64,000 nucleotides of DNA, taken from assembly GCA_023374025.1 (NCBI GenBank), contig SIJG01000006.1, forward strand, positions 821,814 to 885,813, written 5' to 3'. Shown in pieces: positions 1-12,516 of the stretch. The DNA is from Heterodera schachtii (Eukaryota; Nematoda; Chromadorea; Rhabditida; Heteroderidae). Below the pieces are notes generated by a model. It saw only the letters and a list, made by a program, of their open reading frames with translations. It ran no database searches and was not told the origin of the DNA. The position numbers and the translations under genes were made by a program. How positions within the stretch are numbered: the first letter of the stretch is position 1; the number at the start of each line of letters is the position of its first letter.

Positions 1-125
1 CGTTGATCGCTACCCGATCGGGGTCCCCGACCCCCGACAATTGAGCTCCCCCCGACCCGACCCCCGACATGTCGCCCCCCGAGGTCCCCGGCCCCCGACT
101 TTTTGCCCCCCGAGGGCTCGGGGCT
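1..125. repeat. Degenerate CCCCCGAC-rich repeat at window edge
   Basis: The first 125 bases are dominated by variants of CCCCCGAC and CCCCCCGAGG. The composition resembles the GGACCCGG/GGGACCGGG repeat arms seen at 10.2 and 18.8 kb, so this may be one arm of a similar fold-back element cut by the window edge. No coding sequence is supported here. Confidence 0.45.
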
Positions 126-2262
126 TAACCCTAATTTATTTCCACGACCATTTTTCCCATCTGAACTTTGTTCTTTTCTATCTCTGCTTTGACTTTTCAA
201 TTTGGCCGGCATTCATTCCCTTGGCAATGAATGCGTCGCATTGGCGCTGTTTGAATGCGCAACACTTTGGTAGTGAGTCTCATCATTAGTCAGCAAATGG
301 GAATTAATCAGACCGATCAGTGAGTGAGCGGAAAGGGAGGGAAACAGCAAAAGAGTAAAAGAAATACGACATTCTTTTCCCTACAGGTAAAGCAGCAGTT
401 TGAGAAGAAGCAGAGTTGGAATGGGGGTTGGCTCACTCAAATGGACGGACAGAAAAGGGGCGAGGGAGGGGGAGGGGGGGGGGGGGGGGGGGGGGCGAGG
501 CTTTCCCACCAGCAGCAGGGGGAGGGAGGGAAAAGGCAAACGGTGCGGGGACAGAAGAGCAGCAGCACAACAGCCCCCGCCCCGGGCCCATCCCATTCAT
601 TCATTCATTCATTCATTCCGGCGTCCCATTCCATTCGATGGGACCACAAAATTTGAGGGGGGAGGGGGGGGACTGTCGATAAGAGCAAAAGCGCAAACAA
701 AGCACCGATTGAGGGGGGGGGGGGGGGATTCCTTTTCCTATTGACAACCGGCGACCAAAGGGGGGGGGGGGGACTTTCGTTTCAATGTGTGAGAAAGGGG
801 GGGGGGGGGGGGGGGGAAAGGGGGAAAAGTCGGCTGATGAGACGCGGTAAAGTCGACGACTGACAGAGGCCAAGAAAAGCTGACAAATGATGAGTGAGCG
901 AGGGAGGAGCAGTGTCGAGACGCGAAATCAGCAGAGGCGAAAATGGGAAAAGAAAGGCGCAAGGAAAGGAAAAGGCACCGCCGTTTTGAATTGAAAGAAA
1001 AAATGGAAAGATAAAGCAAAAGTGGAAAATGGAAAGATAAAGCAAAAGTGGTAAGACCGGGACATGGCTTAATCACCCGAGTTTGGGTTGGATTTGTCAG
1101 GCGCTATGTGCCCTTTTGGTAACTTACGACGTCGCAAAACCCGAAATGTTCTCGTGTTTCGTGCGTTTGAGTGCATTACTCTATGCACAAATCAAATCGC
1201 AAATTTACTTGGCCACAATATAGTTGGACCGTTAAATGGCCAGCGAAACGGAAGGCCGTGGAATTTTAAGAAAAAGAACCCATTTTTTCTTTCTATCCTA
1301 CATATAAGTTAATAATTAAAAGATAATTTGATAAATGACCCATTTTCGAGTGTTTTTAGGTTGGAGTTTCGTTTTTTCGAATTCCAGAAAATAGTTTTGG
1401 CAGTTTTTAGAACAGATTGCCACTTTGTCAGCAGCTGCTAATGTAACCTGTCATTGCGCCAATTCCAATAAAAGTTGGACAGTTTGAGGAGTGTGCGATG
1501 GCAGTAATTTGGTGGTCCCAATGCCCTCCCCCGGCGGGGGGCGGGGAGGGCATCTTCCCCCATTTGGTGGGCGGGGGGGGGGGGGGAAAGGGGGGGGGGG
1601 TGGTGTGGGTTTTGGCTAATGGCGAAATGCAATGTCTCCACCAATTTGCTGCCCCGGGGACGACGTGGGCCAGGCCACTAACGACAACCGTGGCCAAGCC
1701 CAAGTATTGGCCGAAGAGAGATGGTCCCAACGGTGAAATTGGGCGGCGGGAGAAAAGAGCACTTTCCAAATAAACAAACGACGGACGGACGGACGGGACC
1801 AACACAGGCCTGAAGAGGAGAAGAAGGGCCAAGGCTTTTTGGAGGTAAAGCGAAAAGTCGGTGCGAATTTAATTTTACAAGGGTGAATGAGTGTTGACCG
1901 GAGTAGCGATTTTGATTAGAAAACTCGGCATTTGCCCATTTAATCCGTGCCATATTTTTGAAAATTGTTTTTTTAAACCCCTTTTTTGGCTTTTGATCAT
2001 CGCATTTTGCAAACAATGAATGGAGGGACTGTATTAAAATTTAGTTCATATAACTACAGTCCAGCAGGAGATATTTGTATAGAAAAAGTGAAAACGATAA
2101 ATTTTGACAAAAAATGATATACAATTTTTTTTTTTTATTATTTACTTCAATTACAAATTTTGTATATGCAAATTGTATATTATATTAATTGATGTATACA
2201 ATAAATTATTTAAAAAATTAATTAAAAAGTACTGTCGAAATCAATCACTGTCGAAAACACCT
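126..2262. other. Gene-free stretch rich in poly-G tracts
   Basis: No gene is supported. The stretch holds many G homopolymers (about 473-495, 713-727, 760-772, 798-816, 1568-1600), a short CATT microsatellite at 595-618, and a tandemly repeated segment near 1003-1050 (GGAAAGATAAAGCAAAAGTGG twice). Open frames here are produced by G or C runs read as Gly or Pro and have no recognisable domain. From about 1,850 to 2,260 it becomes plain AT-rich DNA. Confidence 0.6.
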
Positions 2263-3132
2263 GGGGCCTTATGCTCGTCTCGCGGTTTAGAGCTATACCA
2301 CGGTTAACGGCGTTAACCGTGGTTAAGAATCCTTAACCGGTATGCTCGTCCTTCCCTTTTTAACCGTGGTTAAGGCTAAACCACGGTTGAGTTAACCGTG
2401 GTTTACTGCCTCCTTAACCACGGTTAACGCAAATTAACCGTGGTTTATTTCCAACCGGTATGCTCATCTAACCGTGGTTTAATATTTCTTAAGGAATCTT
2501 AACCACAACTCGAGTTGTGGTTAACGTAAATTTATTTAGTAATTTAAATTGTAAAATAAAAAATAATTTTTTTCTAAGGTAATTTACATGCAGAAAATAG
2601 AATGTAACATTTATTTTTGTTTATGATATATATTATTGACGTTAGTTTAATTTTACCATTACAGTTCATACTGCCATAAATAAAATAATTTGACAATTTT
2701 AATGCAACAAACTTTTTCTTGAAGCATTCAAATTAGACATTCTTTGTATCATTCTATAGCCCCAAGAGTCCTCTATTAATCTGTAAAATTTTAAAAAATT
2801 TTGCTGTGTTTAAAAAAGTTATGGCCAAAAATTTTTAGAAAACCAATGCTTGATTTAATAGGTTTTTGGGGGTTTTTAATGAAATCTATGCTAATATTTA
2901 TAATTTAAACAGAAAATAATTATTATAATAATTTAATTATATTTTTTGAATATTAATTATTTTTCAATTTCAAGATAAAATTCTCTTAACCACGGTTGAG
3001 TTAACCATGGTTTACTTAACCACGGTTAAAGACGAGCATACCGGTTAAGGTCGGTCGTTAACCACGGTTAACGGAACCGTGGTTAACGCGTTAACCGCGG
3101 TTTACTAAACCGCGAGACGAGCATAAGGCCCC
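2263..3132. mobile_element. Non-autonomous TIR element, TTAACCGTGGTTAA family, copy 1
   Basis: Terminal inverted repeats of about 28 bp begin GGGGCCTTATGCTCGTCTCG and end with its reverse complement at 3,105-3,132. Inside each end the 14-bp palindrome TTAACCGYGGTTAA and its halves (AACCACGG, AACCGTGG) recur many times, at about 2,293-2,520 and 2,985-3,110. The middle (2,530-2,980) is AT-rich and codes for nothing. It looks like a MITE-type DNA transposon with subterminal palindromic sites. The superfamily is not assignable. It directly abuts a second copy with TGG between them. Confidence 0.8.
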
Positions 3133-3133
3133 T

Positions 3134-4102
3134 GGGGCCTTATTCCCGTCTCCCGGTTAAGTTAACCGCGGTTAACGCCTTAACCGTGGTTAATTTAATC
3201 GCGGTTTATTTTTAACCAAAATATGTATTCTCGTCTTTAACCGTGGTTAAGCTAACCGCGGTTAAATAAACCACGGTTAAGCACTAAATCTATTAAATAA
3301 ATAAATGTAAAAAATACATTTTTATTCTAAAATTCGTGAGAATTAATTTTCATTAATTAAAATTTAAAAAATATATAAGCTAATTACGCAGCAAATAATA
3401 GGTATCAAAAATCTGCAAATAATTTTTTTGTTAACTATTTTTTCTTTCTATTTTAGACGAAAAATTTGTATTCAAAAAAAACTTTTCATGAAAAGAATAA
3501 AAATAAAAAATAAAATAAAGTTTTATTAAAGAAAGAATTAATATTCGGGGAAAATTTATTGAAAAATTTTCCATTTTAGGGGGCATTATTTTTTAAAAAT
3601 TTTTGGTCGATTATATGTAAGTTGACGGTCGTAAAAAATGTTTTTAACTTGAAAAGAAGTCAAAAAGAATTCAATTTGACGCTGATGCAAAAAATTAAAA
3701 AAAAATTCTAAATGCCGGTTATATAAAAGATAATTATGTTTTTTAACTTCCTTTAACAGTTTTAACGGTTTTAAAAATTTTTAGACCATTTTTATTAGAA
3801 TATTATTTAATTTTTCTCTTAACCAAGGGCTTAACCCTGCTACGAGTTGTGGTTAAAATTACAAGGGAAAAATTAAACCACGGTTAACTAAGGAAAGACG
3901 AGAATACCAAAAAATGAAAATACGTGGTTAAGTGGCGTTAACCGCGGTTAAGCGGCCCCTTAACCGCGGTTAAATAAACCATGGTTAAGCATTAACCATG
4001 GTTAAAAAAGGGAAGACGAGAATCGCGGTTTAATTTCTTAACCGTGGTTTAATTATTTATACCGCGGTTAAGAAATAAACCGCAAGACGGGAATAAGGCC
4101 CC
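3134..4102. mobile_element. Non-autonomous TIR element, TTAACCGYGGTTAA family, copy 2
   Basis: This is a diverged sister of the preceding element. Its ends begin GGGGCCTTATTCCCGTCTCC and finish with the inverse (ACGGGAATAAGGCCCC). TTAACCGCGGTTAA and TTAACCGTGGTTAA palindromes cluster at 3,160-3,290 and 3,870-4,080. The core is AT-rich and non-coding. The junction trinucleotide TGG is found before, between and after the two elements (CCTGG context), which could be a short target duplication. Confidence 0.8.
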
Positions 4103-5125
4103 TGGTATGTGAAAAAGAACCCCTGAAATAATGCCCTGCCCTCTTAGGGCTGAAAAATAGGACCCTCGGGGGCACGAATTCAGTAAAAAGGACAATTTAA
4201 ACAAACGAAATTTCAATTGCCAAATTAAAACATATTTATATCCCGTTTAGGAAAACAAAATTAAAAATGAAAATGTCAAATGAAAACCAATTTTACATTT
4301 TATGATGAATGCCCTCCCCTCCCCTCCCTTGGCCAAATTGGCTTTCTCTCCCATTTTCGGGTGGGGCGCCAGCGCCGGAGAATGCAAACCGCCGGAGGAG
4401 GTATTTTGGTGGGAAATGGGGGGGGGGGGCGGAAGATGGATGACGGGAAAGCCTCGCAAAAGGAGGGAAACGTGGCGCCGGCGGAGAGGACGCAGAAATT
4501 CGAAACCTGCGAACAAGCCTAGCCTCATCGGAGTGTGGGGGCCAAAGAAAATAAATAAAATTCGGTGCATTGAGGTGGGCGAGGGGGGGGGGGGGGGTAA
4601 TTCGATGCTCCCCGGGGGGGGGGAGACCAATGAATTGGCAGCGGTGGCCAATACGCAACGGAGGAATGAATGACTCGTTCCTTTGTTTCGCCCTCTTGGG
4701 CCAATAATAACATTTGGTTCATTAGCATAGAATTTAAAAAAGCAATTTGAAATTGGCACTTTTTGAAATTTTAGCACTTTTAAAATAGCCCAAAATTTAT
4801 TGGAGCCATTGAATGTTTAAGTTTAAGTGTGTGTGGCCATTTTTGGTTTAATTAATCAGTCCTTTCCTCGCTAATTTAATAATCGCTTCAGAAATGCAAA
4901 TAATACAAAAAATGGAAACAAATATGTATAGGAATATAATGAGTTTTTAAATATGTAAAATTTAAATACAAACATAGGAAAACAAAACAAAAAAATGTAA
5001 ATATACAAAGGACAAAAAAGCAAGGAAGGAAAGATTCCAAGCCTGAACACAGCAAAATTGGGAAAATCTTAAAAATAAAATTTTCGAAAAATTCCAAGAA
5101 AAAAATCGTTTTTTTTCCTTAAATT
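4103..5125. other. Intergenic, no gene seen
   Basis: A G/C-homopolymer-rich block lies at 4,290-4,680, where long open frames exist on both strands but encode only Pro-, Gly- and Arg-rich low complexity. It is followed by AT-rich DNA at 4,700-5,125, which is the 3' flank of the minus-strand MATH-BTB gene. Confidence 0.5.
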
Positions 5126-7287
5126 TTATGTTTGCTTTTCGTCTGGCGCCCATGTCAACGGAGGGGCCAATCGGTCCATTAGCTCGGCCATCGTCGAACT
5201 GCCGGGAGTGCCAAAGGGGAAGGCGAACTGCCGTTGCTGCTGCTGGTGTTGTTGTGCCGCGTTGGCATTGGCACTGTTCGTGGCCGTCGTCCCCTGCTGT
5301 TGGTTTTGCTGCTGTGCCTCGACCCCTCGCTGCAACATTGTGGCCAAGTTCTGCTTGGTCTTCTCCGTCTCGCACAGCATGGCCAAATGGGCGGACAAAC
5401 ACTGCTTGGACTGCTCGCTGAGCTCGGTGAACTCGCCGACGTTTTCGATGAGGTCGGAGCAGAAGTCGATGGTGTTGATAAAGTCGAAGCAGTGGTTCTG
5501 AAAGGAGCAGGACTTTATCATATTTCATTAAAATTTCCAAAAAATCTTTCCCTGCGGCGTCTATCGGCACCGCCAGGGGCCTGCATTGTTTATTTAAAAA
5601 AAAAACTTGACCGGAAATAACCCATGGAAATGAAAACGAAATCCCTCAAAAATAAAGAAAAGGATTCCCCGAGACTCTCACATCACTCTACCGCCTTTCA
5701 CCGCACCTTCAACGAGGTGAGTCCGTAGTGTTCGGCCATCCGAAATTTGAATACCATGCAACGGCGACTCTCTTCGATCAGAAAACGTTCACAACGCTCC
5801 TTCACCACCGCCAGGTCGTATTTGTCGCACAGGTGCAGAACAGTCTCCACAGTGTCATCTGACAATGGGAAATTTGGGATGAAACAAAGTTTTGGAAAAA
5901 AGCGCCAATTCACCGTTCGGTTTCCCGCACTCGGGGTAAACACACTCCAACATCATGCCAAACAGCTCGGCGTCCACCGCGCTGTCGTTGATGGTAAATG
6001 TCTGCGTTTGGCACTCGCGAAAATTGTCGTGGAAAAAGAAGGCACGAAAATACGGCGAATGGGCGGCGAGGAGCTGGACGAAAACAAGCAAAAAATCATT
6101 AAATTCCAAATGAAATCTAATTTTGAATTTTTCAATTTTATTATTGGCGACAAAGATGCCCAATTTGTGAATACTTTTACAATTTTGCCCATTCATATTA
6201 GAATGATTTGAAAAAAAGCTAGATTTTTTGGTACTTTCCTGTTCTGGGTGCCAATTCAAATTTAAAAAAATCGCACAAATGCGATGTCAATCCATTCGAC
6301 AAAATTTTGATTCATATTATGACATTTATGCCTCCGAAATAGCCACGGATACTTTTTTGTTATTTGCGCGGCTTTTTGTTGATTTATTTTTTAATTTTGA
6401 ATTGGGGCCCCAGAACAGAAAGTACCGATTATTGAATAGGAGATTAAAAGACTATCAGTCACTAATTAGTGCCCCAAGCCCCTCATGGTCAGTCAGTACT
6501 CACATATTTGTTCACGTCAAATGCCCTTCCATTGACGAACAGTTGGTCCTCCTTTGGTGGAATTCTAAAAAAATGATCTCAAAATCTGTGTAAAAAGAAA
6601 ATCTAGTTTTTTTAATTTTTAAAAAAATCAAAAATATTGATATATACAAAATTGTTTGGGGAGGCGATCTATCAGTTCACCACAGCCTTCTCACCCGTAT
6701 CCGACGATTTCGGTGACACTGATCTGTGCCTCGATTTCGAGTGTGTCCTCGGCACGTCTCAGACTGTTCGCTGCGGTGGACTCCAACAAACGTGTCCAAT
6801 TCACAAATGGCTGACGAGCGCAGAAAATGTGCTCAAAGTTGCGGACAAAATCCAACTAAATGGGAAAAACCAAATTCATAGAAATTAAAGAAATCGAATG
6901 CCATTAGATTTAATCCGAAAACATTGGCAAGGCTTGAGTGAAGGCTTCACAAATGAAGCATACCTCGCGCGATTTGATGACAAATTTGACGATGGCCTTG
7001 CAGCGCCAACACTGCGATTTGTTGGCCCAATTGCACCAAACATAAACAGCCAAAGTGGGCGGCGAGTGCTGTCCTCCGCCCGCACTTTTCCGTACTTCAA
7101 GACGCCTGTTTCGAGGTTAAATGAATTTCCTCATTGGGCGGGCCTTTTGCCCGAATTTCCCTTTGCCTTTTTACCATGGCAATTTGGCAATGCGTTTGTT
7201 TGGGGAAAACTTTGCAACCCCGTCCAGCTCGGCCACCCGTTCAATGCGAAGTCCGATCACTGATTTTAGAACACCATCCTCTGCCAT
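5126..7287 (-). CDS. MATH-BTB domain protein (SPOP/BATH-like)
   Basis: The family consists of substrate adaptors of cullin-3 ubiquitin ligases: MATH binds the substrate, BTB binds cullin 3. Seven exons join in frame to 386 codons plus stop, close to human SPOP in length: 7175-7287, 6964-7105, 6695-6855, 6504-6564, 5914-6073, 5707-5858, 5126-5497, all GT-AG. The N-terminal half is MATH-like, with W-x-L-x-V then LAVYVWCNW and W-RCKAIVKFVIKS. The BTB core follows (QLFVNGRAFDVNKY, then LLAAHSPYFRAFFF, ECVYP), then a BACK-like helical part (LCDKYDLAVVKERCERFL). The C-terminus is Gln/Asn/Ala-rich and ends near AFPFGTPGSS. The start is the ATG at 7287, opening MAEDGVLKSVIGL. Nematodes have many bath genes, so orthology is not claimed. 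Confidence 0.85.
5498..5706. repeat. Copy of the GGCGCCTATCGGCACCGCC palindrome family in an intron
   Basis: The last intron of the MATH-BTB gene contains CGGCGTCTATCGGCACCGCC at about 5,551-5,570, preceded by AAAATTTCC-type sequence. The same motif and flank recur near 9,541, 13,851, 19,245 (inverse) and 41,956, so this is a dispersed repeat fragment rather than unique intron sequence. Confidence 0.6.
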
Positions 7288-7809
7288 CCTACGCAAAAAA
7301 TACAACGCAATGAAATTTCAGAGAAATTAATTTTCGAAAATTACAACATTATGCCAAAATTTGAATAAACCCCCTTTTCAAAAATTTCCAATTTATTTTT
7401 GAGAAAAACTCTTTAGTGTGGTTTTCGGGGTTGCGAAATTCGTTTTCGGCATCCATTTCAACCCATTTCAAACTCCGAGCCCGGACTTGAACAAAAAATC
7501 AAAAATTCATTTTTAACAAATTCAATTTAGTACCAAAAATAAATAAAATTGTGACCGGGACGGACTTACGGGCTAAATACTTCGTAAAACCTGTAGTGCG
7601 TAAAAATACATCGGTCGAAAAAAAAACGGGTTATTTGCTAAGGCTCTCGGAAAAACCCGATTCGAGTTCGGACCGTTCGATTCCTAATTATTATCACATT
7701 TGAAGTGCCATTCTTTTTGAATTGAAGAAAATAAATCTTCTTTGTGAATTTAACCATTTAAATTTTCTTCAGAAGTCTGAAAATATCTGTACAAGCTCAT
7801 CAGCAGATC
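7288..7809. other. Divergent intergenic region between MATH-BTB and DDX19 genes
   Basis: This 522-bp AT-rich stretch separates two head-to-head genes and must hold both promoters. No TATA box or other clear element is seen. No coding potential. Confidence 0.5.
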
Positions 7810-10800
7810 ATGTCGGCCACTCGACGAAGAATTCGTGGGTCTTCTCAAGTTAGTTCTTTTTTCTTTTTCTTGGCGTAATGTTTGGTCGGGAATTGGTGCA
7901 TTTCATTCTTGACTTTAGCTATGCTTTTTTTCCTTCCTTTTAATTAAACATTTATGTATAATTGTATCAAAATAATACCACTTTAGTCGAATCTCAATCC
8001 TTTGCCTATCATTATGGAAAATTCTGAATCGAATGTTGGCAATTTTTGGTCGCAGTCTGATGAAAAGAGTAATTATTATTTGCTATTTCCGTTCATTTAA
8101 CCAATTTCTTCGTCTAAATTTCAGCAGTTCCTGACGCTGAAACTTCGCTGCTGAACAAAGTGCTCAATGACAAACTGAACAAATTGAACGAGGGCACTCC
8201 CGAAGTGTCCAAATTGCAACGCGACCCAAATTCACCTCTTTATTCAGCACACACTTTTGAGGAGCTCAGAATGTAATATTTATGCAATTTTCCCTTCTTT
8301 TTTTTTTACTTTTCGACTTTTTTTTTGTTAGAAAACCCGAATTAGTCAAAGCGCTTCACATGATGGGATTTGTTCAGCCGTCCAAGATCCAAGAAGCCGC
8401 TTTGCCAGTTTTGTTATGCGAACCGTATGTTTTTAAATAGTTTTTCCCTCAAATTAAAATTGCAAATCATTTTTTGTCCCTAATTACTCAAAGTTTCAGC
8501 CCTCAAGATATCATTGCTCAGTCTCAAAGTGGCACCGGCAAAACTGCCACTTTTTTGCTGGCCATGTTGAACCGAATCGACTCCAACAAAGCCTACCCCC
8601 AATGCATTTGTGTGGCGCCAACCTTTGAATTGGCCCAACAAATTGGAGATGTGGCCATAAAAATGGCACAGTTTTTGCCGGATGTGCGCATTCGATTTGC
8701 AGTTAAAGGGGAGACAGGTCGGCGAAAATAATGATAAAAATATGGGAGAGAATTTATTTATTTCCTCCGTCGTTATAGTCATAAATCGACAAAGGGGGGG
8801 GAGTCAGAATTCCCATCCACCCTTAGAAGCTAAAAATTTTTCGCTATTAAAAACTTTATTTTTACGGGAATTTAATGTCCGGCGGTGCCACCTGAAAATT
8901 TCCGAGAGGGACAAGGGCATTGACCCCCCCCCCCCATATTCTGTATGTTTTCAGTAGAAATTTTTACGAAACTGCCTAAATGGCTACCTAAATAAAAAAA
9001 TTTCCGTTCTGAAATGAAATTCAATTTTTTTTTTTTTGAATTTTGCTAGTAAAATTAATAAAAGGCTGATAAAAAAAATAGTTTTGTAAATTTGATCAAG
9101 TTTTTCCCATCTTTACCATTGCTTTTTCGATTCCCTCCGAAAATTAGACGAAAAAGTCCCGGATTCCCATATGAAATATTTAATGATCTCCCCTCTTTTA
9201 GTGCCAAGAGACATGGTTTTCGTTGAACACATTGTGATCGGAACACCCGGAAAAATGCTCGATTGGATGATGCGGGTAAGAAAGACACCGCTGAAATACA
9301 GCAAAAAAGCAATTTAATTATTTACTAATAAAAACATCCAATTTTCCCCCAAGAAACACATTGATGCCTCAAAAATCGTTTCTTTTGCTTTGGATGAGGC
9401 GGACGTAATGATCGGCCAGCAGGGATACCAAGACAAAAGCATTCGCATACACAAGTCAGTGCCATTAGTGGGAGGACAAATTCCCTCCCCTCACCCCGGA
9501 AATGAAAAATTTAAAATTTCCTAAAGATTTTTAAAACTTTCCTGTCGGCACCGCCGGACCCCATTGTATTAATATTTTTGAAAATTCGACACCAAAATGG
9601 CAGCATTTTTTGGTGCAAAACCGCTACAATTTCTGTTTTCGCCAAGCGCAAAAAATTTTGAAAATAACTCTGGAGAAAAAAATTTCTGACTACGGGCCTA
9701 GTCCTTGTGTCCCTTTTGCCACCAATTAATTCATTGCCCCCCCCCTCCGATTTAGCGCGATTATCTCCGCTAACCCATCGTGCCAATGTATGCTGTTCAG
9801 TGCCACTTACTCCGATGCCGTCATCAAATTCGCCGACCAACTTATCGCCGACCCAACACTCATCACGTATATATTTTTTGGTTTAAACATTTTTCAATTC
9901 CACATTTTTCTTTTTGTTTTAGAATCCGTCGTCAAGACCAAAGTTTGCCGTATATTCGCCAGTATTTTGTGCGTTGCAAAGATCGCGAGGACAAATACCA
10001 ATCGGTGGGGCCATTTTGATGAGTTTTCTTTTGTCCTGCCCGTTAGCCAGGGAGGGGGCTTAACTAAAAATTTTCAAGAAAAATGGGAAAATTTTTTCAA
10101 AAGTTAAACATTTCCTTAATAAATTACATTAAATAAATCCATGTCGTCCTCCGCAAATAAAAATTTAAAAAATTGTGGTTTTTTGTAGGGTTGCACGGGT
10201 CCGAGACCCGACCGGGTCCCAGACCCGGATACCCGGTTTTTTCAAGACCCGGACCCGGACTCGGTTTTTTGAAAATCCAATACCCGGTACCCGACCCGGT
10301 AGGTCCGGGTCCAACCGGGTCCAAAAGTACACTGGTAAGAATGGGGGTCAGAGTCAAATTGTTGAGCAAAGTTGGAGGAAAGGAATTTTTTTTTTAAATT
10401 AAATTAAGATTTATTTTAAAAATGATTTGTTTTTTGCTCTTGTGGCTTAGTGGTTAATCTTTTGGATTCTTTTCCTTGTTTCTCAGGTTCAATTCTTTCT
10501 CATAAATCAGCTTTTTAAACATTTTTTAAAGATTTTTGCATTTCATAAATCAAATTTTAAATAAAATTGCTTTCTGCATTAATAATAAATTTTTAAAAAA
10601 TGTTGATATAATTTTTATACAATATCAAAATAATAAATTTTGAAGGAAAAATAGCAAATTCATGGTCGCCCCTAAGTATAAGCTTTTATTTTTAAGAAAA
10701 AATTACCTAATTTGAAAAAAAAAATAAATATTTTTTGGATTTTTTTCAGGACCCGGTTGGACCCGATACCCGGACCCGGACCCGGTTTAAAATCTTGGAC

Positions 10801-12516
10801 CCGGATCCGGCTTTTCTGGACCCGGCAATACCCGGACCCGGTTTTTGCCCAAATACCCGGACCCGTGCAACCAACCCTAGTTTTTTGGTGTTCGTTTTGG
10901 ATACCAAACCTTGAAGAAGTCAAATCTTTGGGATGGGTCCAAGTGCTTAAAAAGCTATTCATCTTTTCCGTACTTTCATTCTACACCGTCTCTCTTTCTC
11001 CTTCTCTATCATCTCTCCCTCTCTTTTATCTCTCTCTCCATTTCACTCTCTCACATTTCTCTCCCTCCCTTCTCTCTCTCCCTCTCTCTCTCTCCCCCTC
11101 TCTTTTCTCTCTTACCCCCTCCCCCCGCGTGCGTGCGTTTCTCTTTCCCTTCTTTTACCCCACCATATCTCTCCTCTCAATTTATCGTAAATTGTGGCGG
11201 ACGACCGTGTTCACCCGCCGTCTCTTTCTCTCCATCATCGTTCATAAATAAATGCAAAAGCATTTGGGGGTGTTTTGTGTATATATAGTATGTATTTGAG
11301 CAACACATAGTAACTGAAATGGGAAAGAGTGGAAATGAGAGAGAAGAGCAGCAAGCACACACACCACAGTAGTCGCCCTCCTTTCGTCAACACAAATGAA
11401 TACGATCGATTTTGTTTGGTCTCTCCACCGTCGCCAATTCCACCGTCCTTCTCTCCTCCTCTTTCTCCTCGCATTTGTCCTCAGCAGAGCAAAGCTGTCT
11501 TCTTGTGTTTCCAATTTCTCCTTTCTCAATGTTTCTTCCACTTTCATAACACAATCTGTGCTTTTTCCCTAACTTTTTTTTCGGGAATGGCTAATTCACT
11601 CTTTTCTCATTGCAAATTTCTTAATGTCTCAGATTTTGTCCCTGTACTCCGTGCTGACCGTTTCTTCATGCATTATCTTTTGCTACACTCGCTCCTCCAC
11701 TGTTTGGCTTGCCCAGCGTTTCCATGAAAAGGGACGCAGCGTCGCTCTGTTGCACGGGGAATTGGACGTGGCGGAGCGGGCCCGCGTGGTCGAGCAGTTC
11801 AAGCAGGGCGTGCAGAAAGTGCTGATAACCACCAATGTGGTGGCACGGGGTAAGTGCCATCATCCACTTTTGCATCCTTTCTGTATAACAAATCTTGGAT
11901 TATTTATTTACCTAATCCGTTTCATTGTCAGGCCTCGACATTCCGCAGGTCAGCCTGGTGATCAACTACGACCCGCCAGTGACTTATGAGGAGAGCCCGC
12001 AGCCGGATTACGACACGTATTTGCACCGTATGGGTAGGTGAGTCTATCCACAGACAGAAGCATTCTTTGAAATGATGTTTACCATCACAAGGACTGGTCG
12101 TTTCGGAAAGCCGGGCATTGTGATCAATTTGGTCGACTCGGACATTGTCATGAACTTTGTGCACAGTTTTCAGCAACATTTTGGTAAGATTTTTATTATT
12201 TGTGCAATATTAAAAAAAAGTCGGAGAAGGTCGTCCCCCCCCCCTGTCGTTTGAAGCTAAAAAAAGCGTCAATTTTTTAAACAAATTTTTTCATAAAATT
12301 CCGAAATGAAATGCACCCTAAAAAAGCGATGCACCCCAAAACTCCGTCGCCGAAACTCCGCGAGCCAAAATTCCGCCGAGACAAAAAATTTTTAAACTAT
12401 TTTGTCCTGCTCCGCTAAAAGGTATATTTCTTATATTAGGCCGTGAAATTGCTCCGTTGGACGCGTCGGACTATGACCAAATGGAGCGCATTGAACGCGA
12501 CACCCATCGGATGTGA
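7810..12516 (+). CDS. DDX19: DEAD-box RNA helicase DDX19/Dbp5
   Basis: An ATP-dependent RNA helicase that remodels mRNPs at the cytoplasmic face of the nuclear pore during mRNA export. Thirteen exons give exactly 479 codons, the length of human DDX19B: 7810-7848, 7987-8068, 8125-8272, 8332-8424, 8500-8717, 9202-9275, 9354-9454, 9756-9866, 9923-10004, 11633-11849, 11932-12037, 12092-12183, 12440-12516. Motifs in order: Q motif GFVQPSKIQEAALP; Walker A AQSQSGTGKT; PTFELAQQ; GTPGKMLDW; DEAD in FALDEADVM; SAT in MLFSATYS; helicase-C TTNVVARGLDIPQ; and HRMGRTGRFGKPG (motif VI). It ends ERIERDTHRM. The 1.6-kb intron between exons 9 and 10 carries a repeat element, and the last intron a half element. 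The MYND gene follows 256 bp downstream on the same strand. Confidence 0.95.
10185..10885. mobile_element. Fold-back element with GGACCCGG arms in DDX19 intron 9
   Basis: The left end (GGGTTGCACGGGTCCGAGAC, about 10,190) and right end (GGACCCGTGCAACCAACCC, about 10,860-10,878) are inverse copies. Both arms (10,190-10,325 and 10,749-10,878) consist of many GGACCCGG, GACCCGGT and TACCCGG units in opposite orientation. The 420-bp core is AT-rich and contains a tRNA-like box pair. It has no open frame beyond the Pro/Gly read-through of the repeats. A solo arm fragment lies near 43,970-44,015. Confidence 0.75.
10440..10505 (+). other. tRNA-like sequence (A box and B box) inside the element
   Basis: TGGCTTAGTGG at about 10,442 matches a pol III A box (TRGCNNAGYGG), and GGTTCAATTC at about 10,489 matches the B box, with 36 bases between the two matches. 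The flanking acceptor stem does not pair convincingly, so this is not a functional tRNA gene. It is more like a tRNA-derived, SINE-type head. An inverse counterpart sits in the related element at 19.44 kb. Confidence 0.55.
12328..12400. repeat. Half copy of an ACTCCGCCG-type repeat in the last DDX19 intron
   Basis: CACCCCAAAACTCCGTCGCC continues through AACTCCGCGAGCC and AATTCCGCCGAGAC. The unit order and final AGACAAAA tail match the left arm of the CIAO1 intron element (23,785-23,860), where the variable word is ATATCG instead of ACTCCG. No right arm is present. Confidence 0.5.

Noticed and set aside
324..744. Overlapping Gly/Ser-rich open frames near 0.3-0.75 kb
   Set aside because: All frames stay open only because poly-G reads as Gly or Pro; no start context, splice signal or domain.
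4247..4777. 176-codon open frame on the minus strand
   Set aside because: Pro-rich low complexity with equally long frames on the other strand; caused by G/C tracts.
10440..10505. Functional tRNA gene
   Set aside because: A and B boxes are present but a paired acceptor stem and clear anticodon arm are not; called tRNA-like only.
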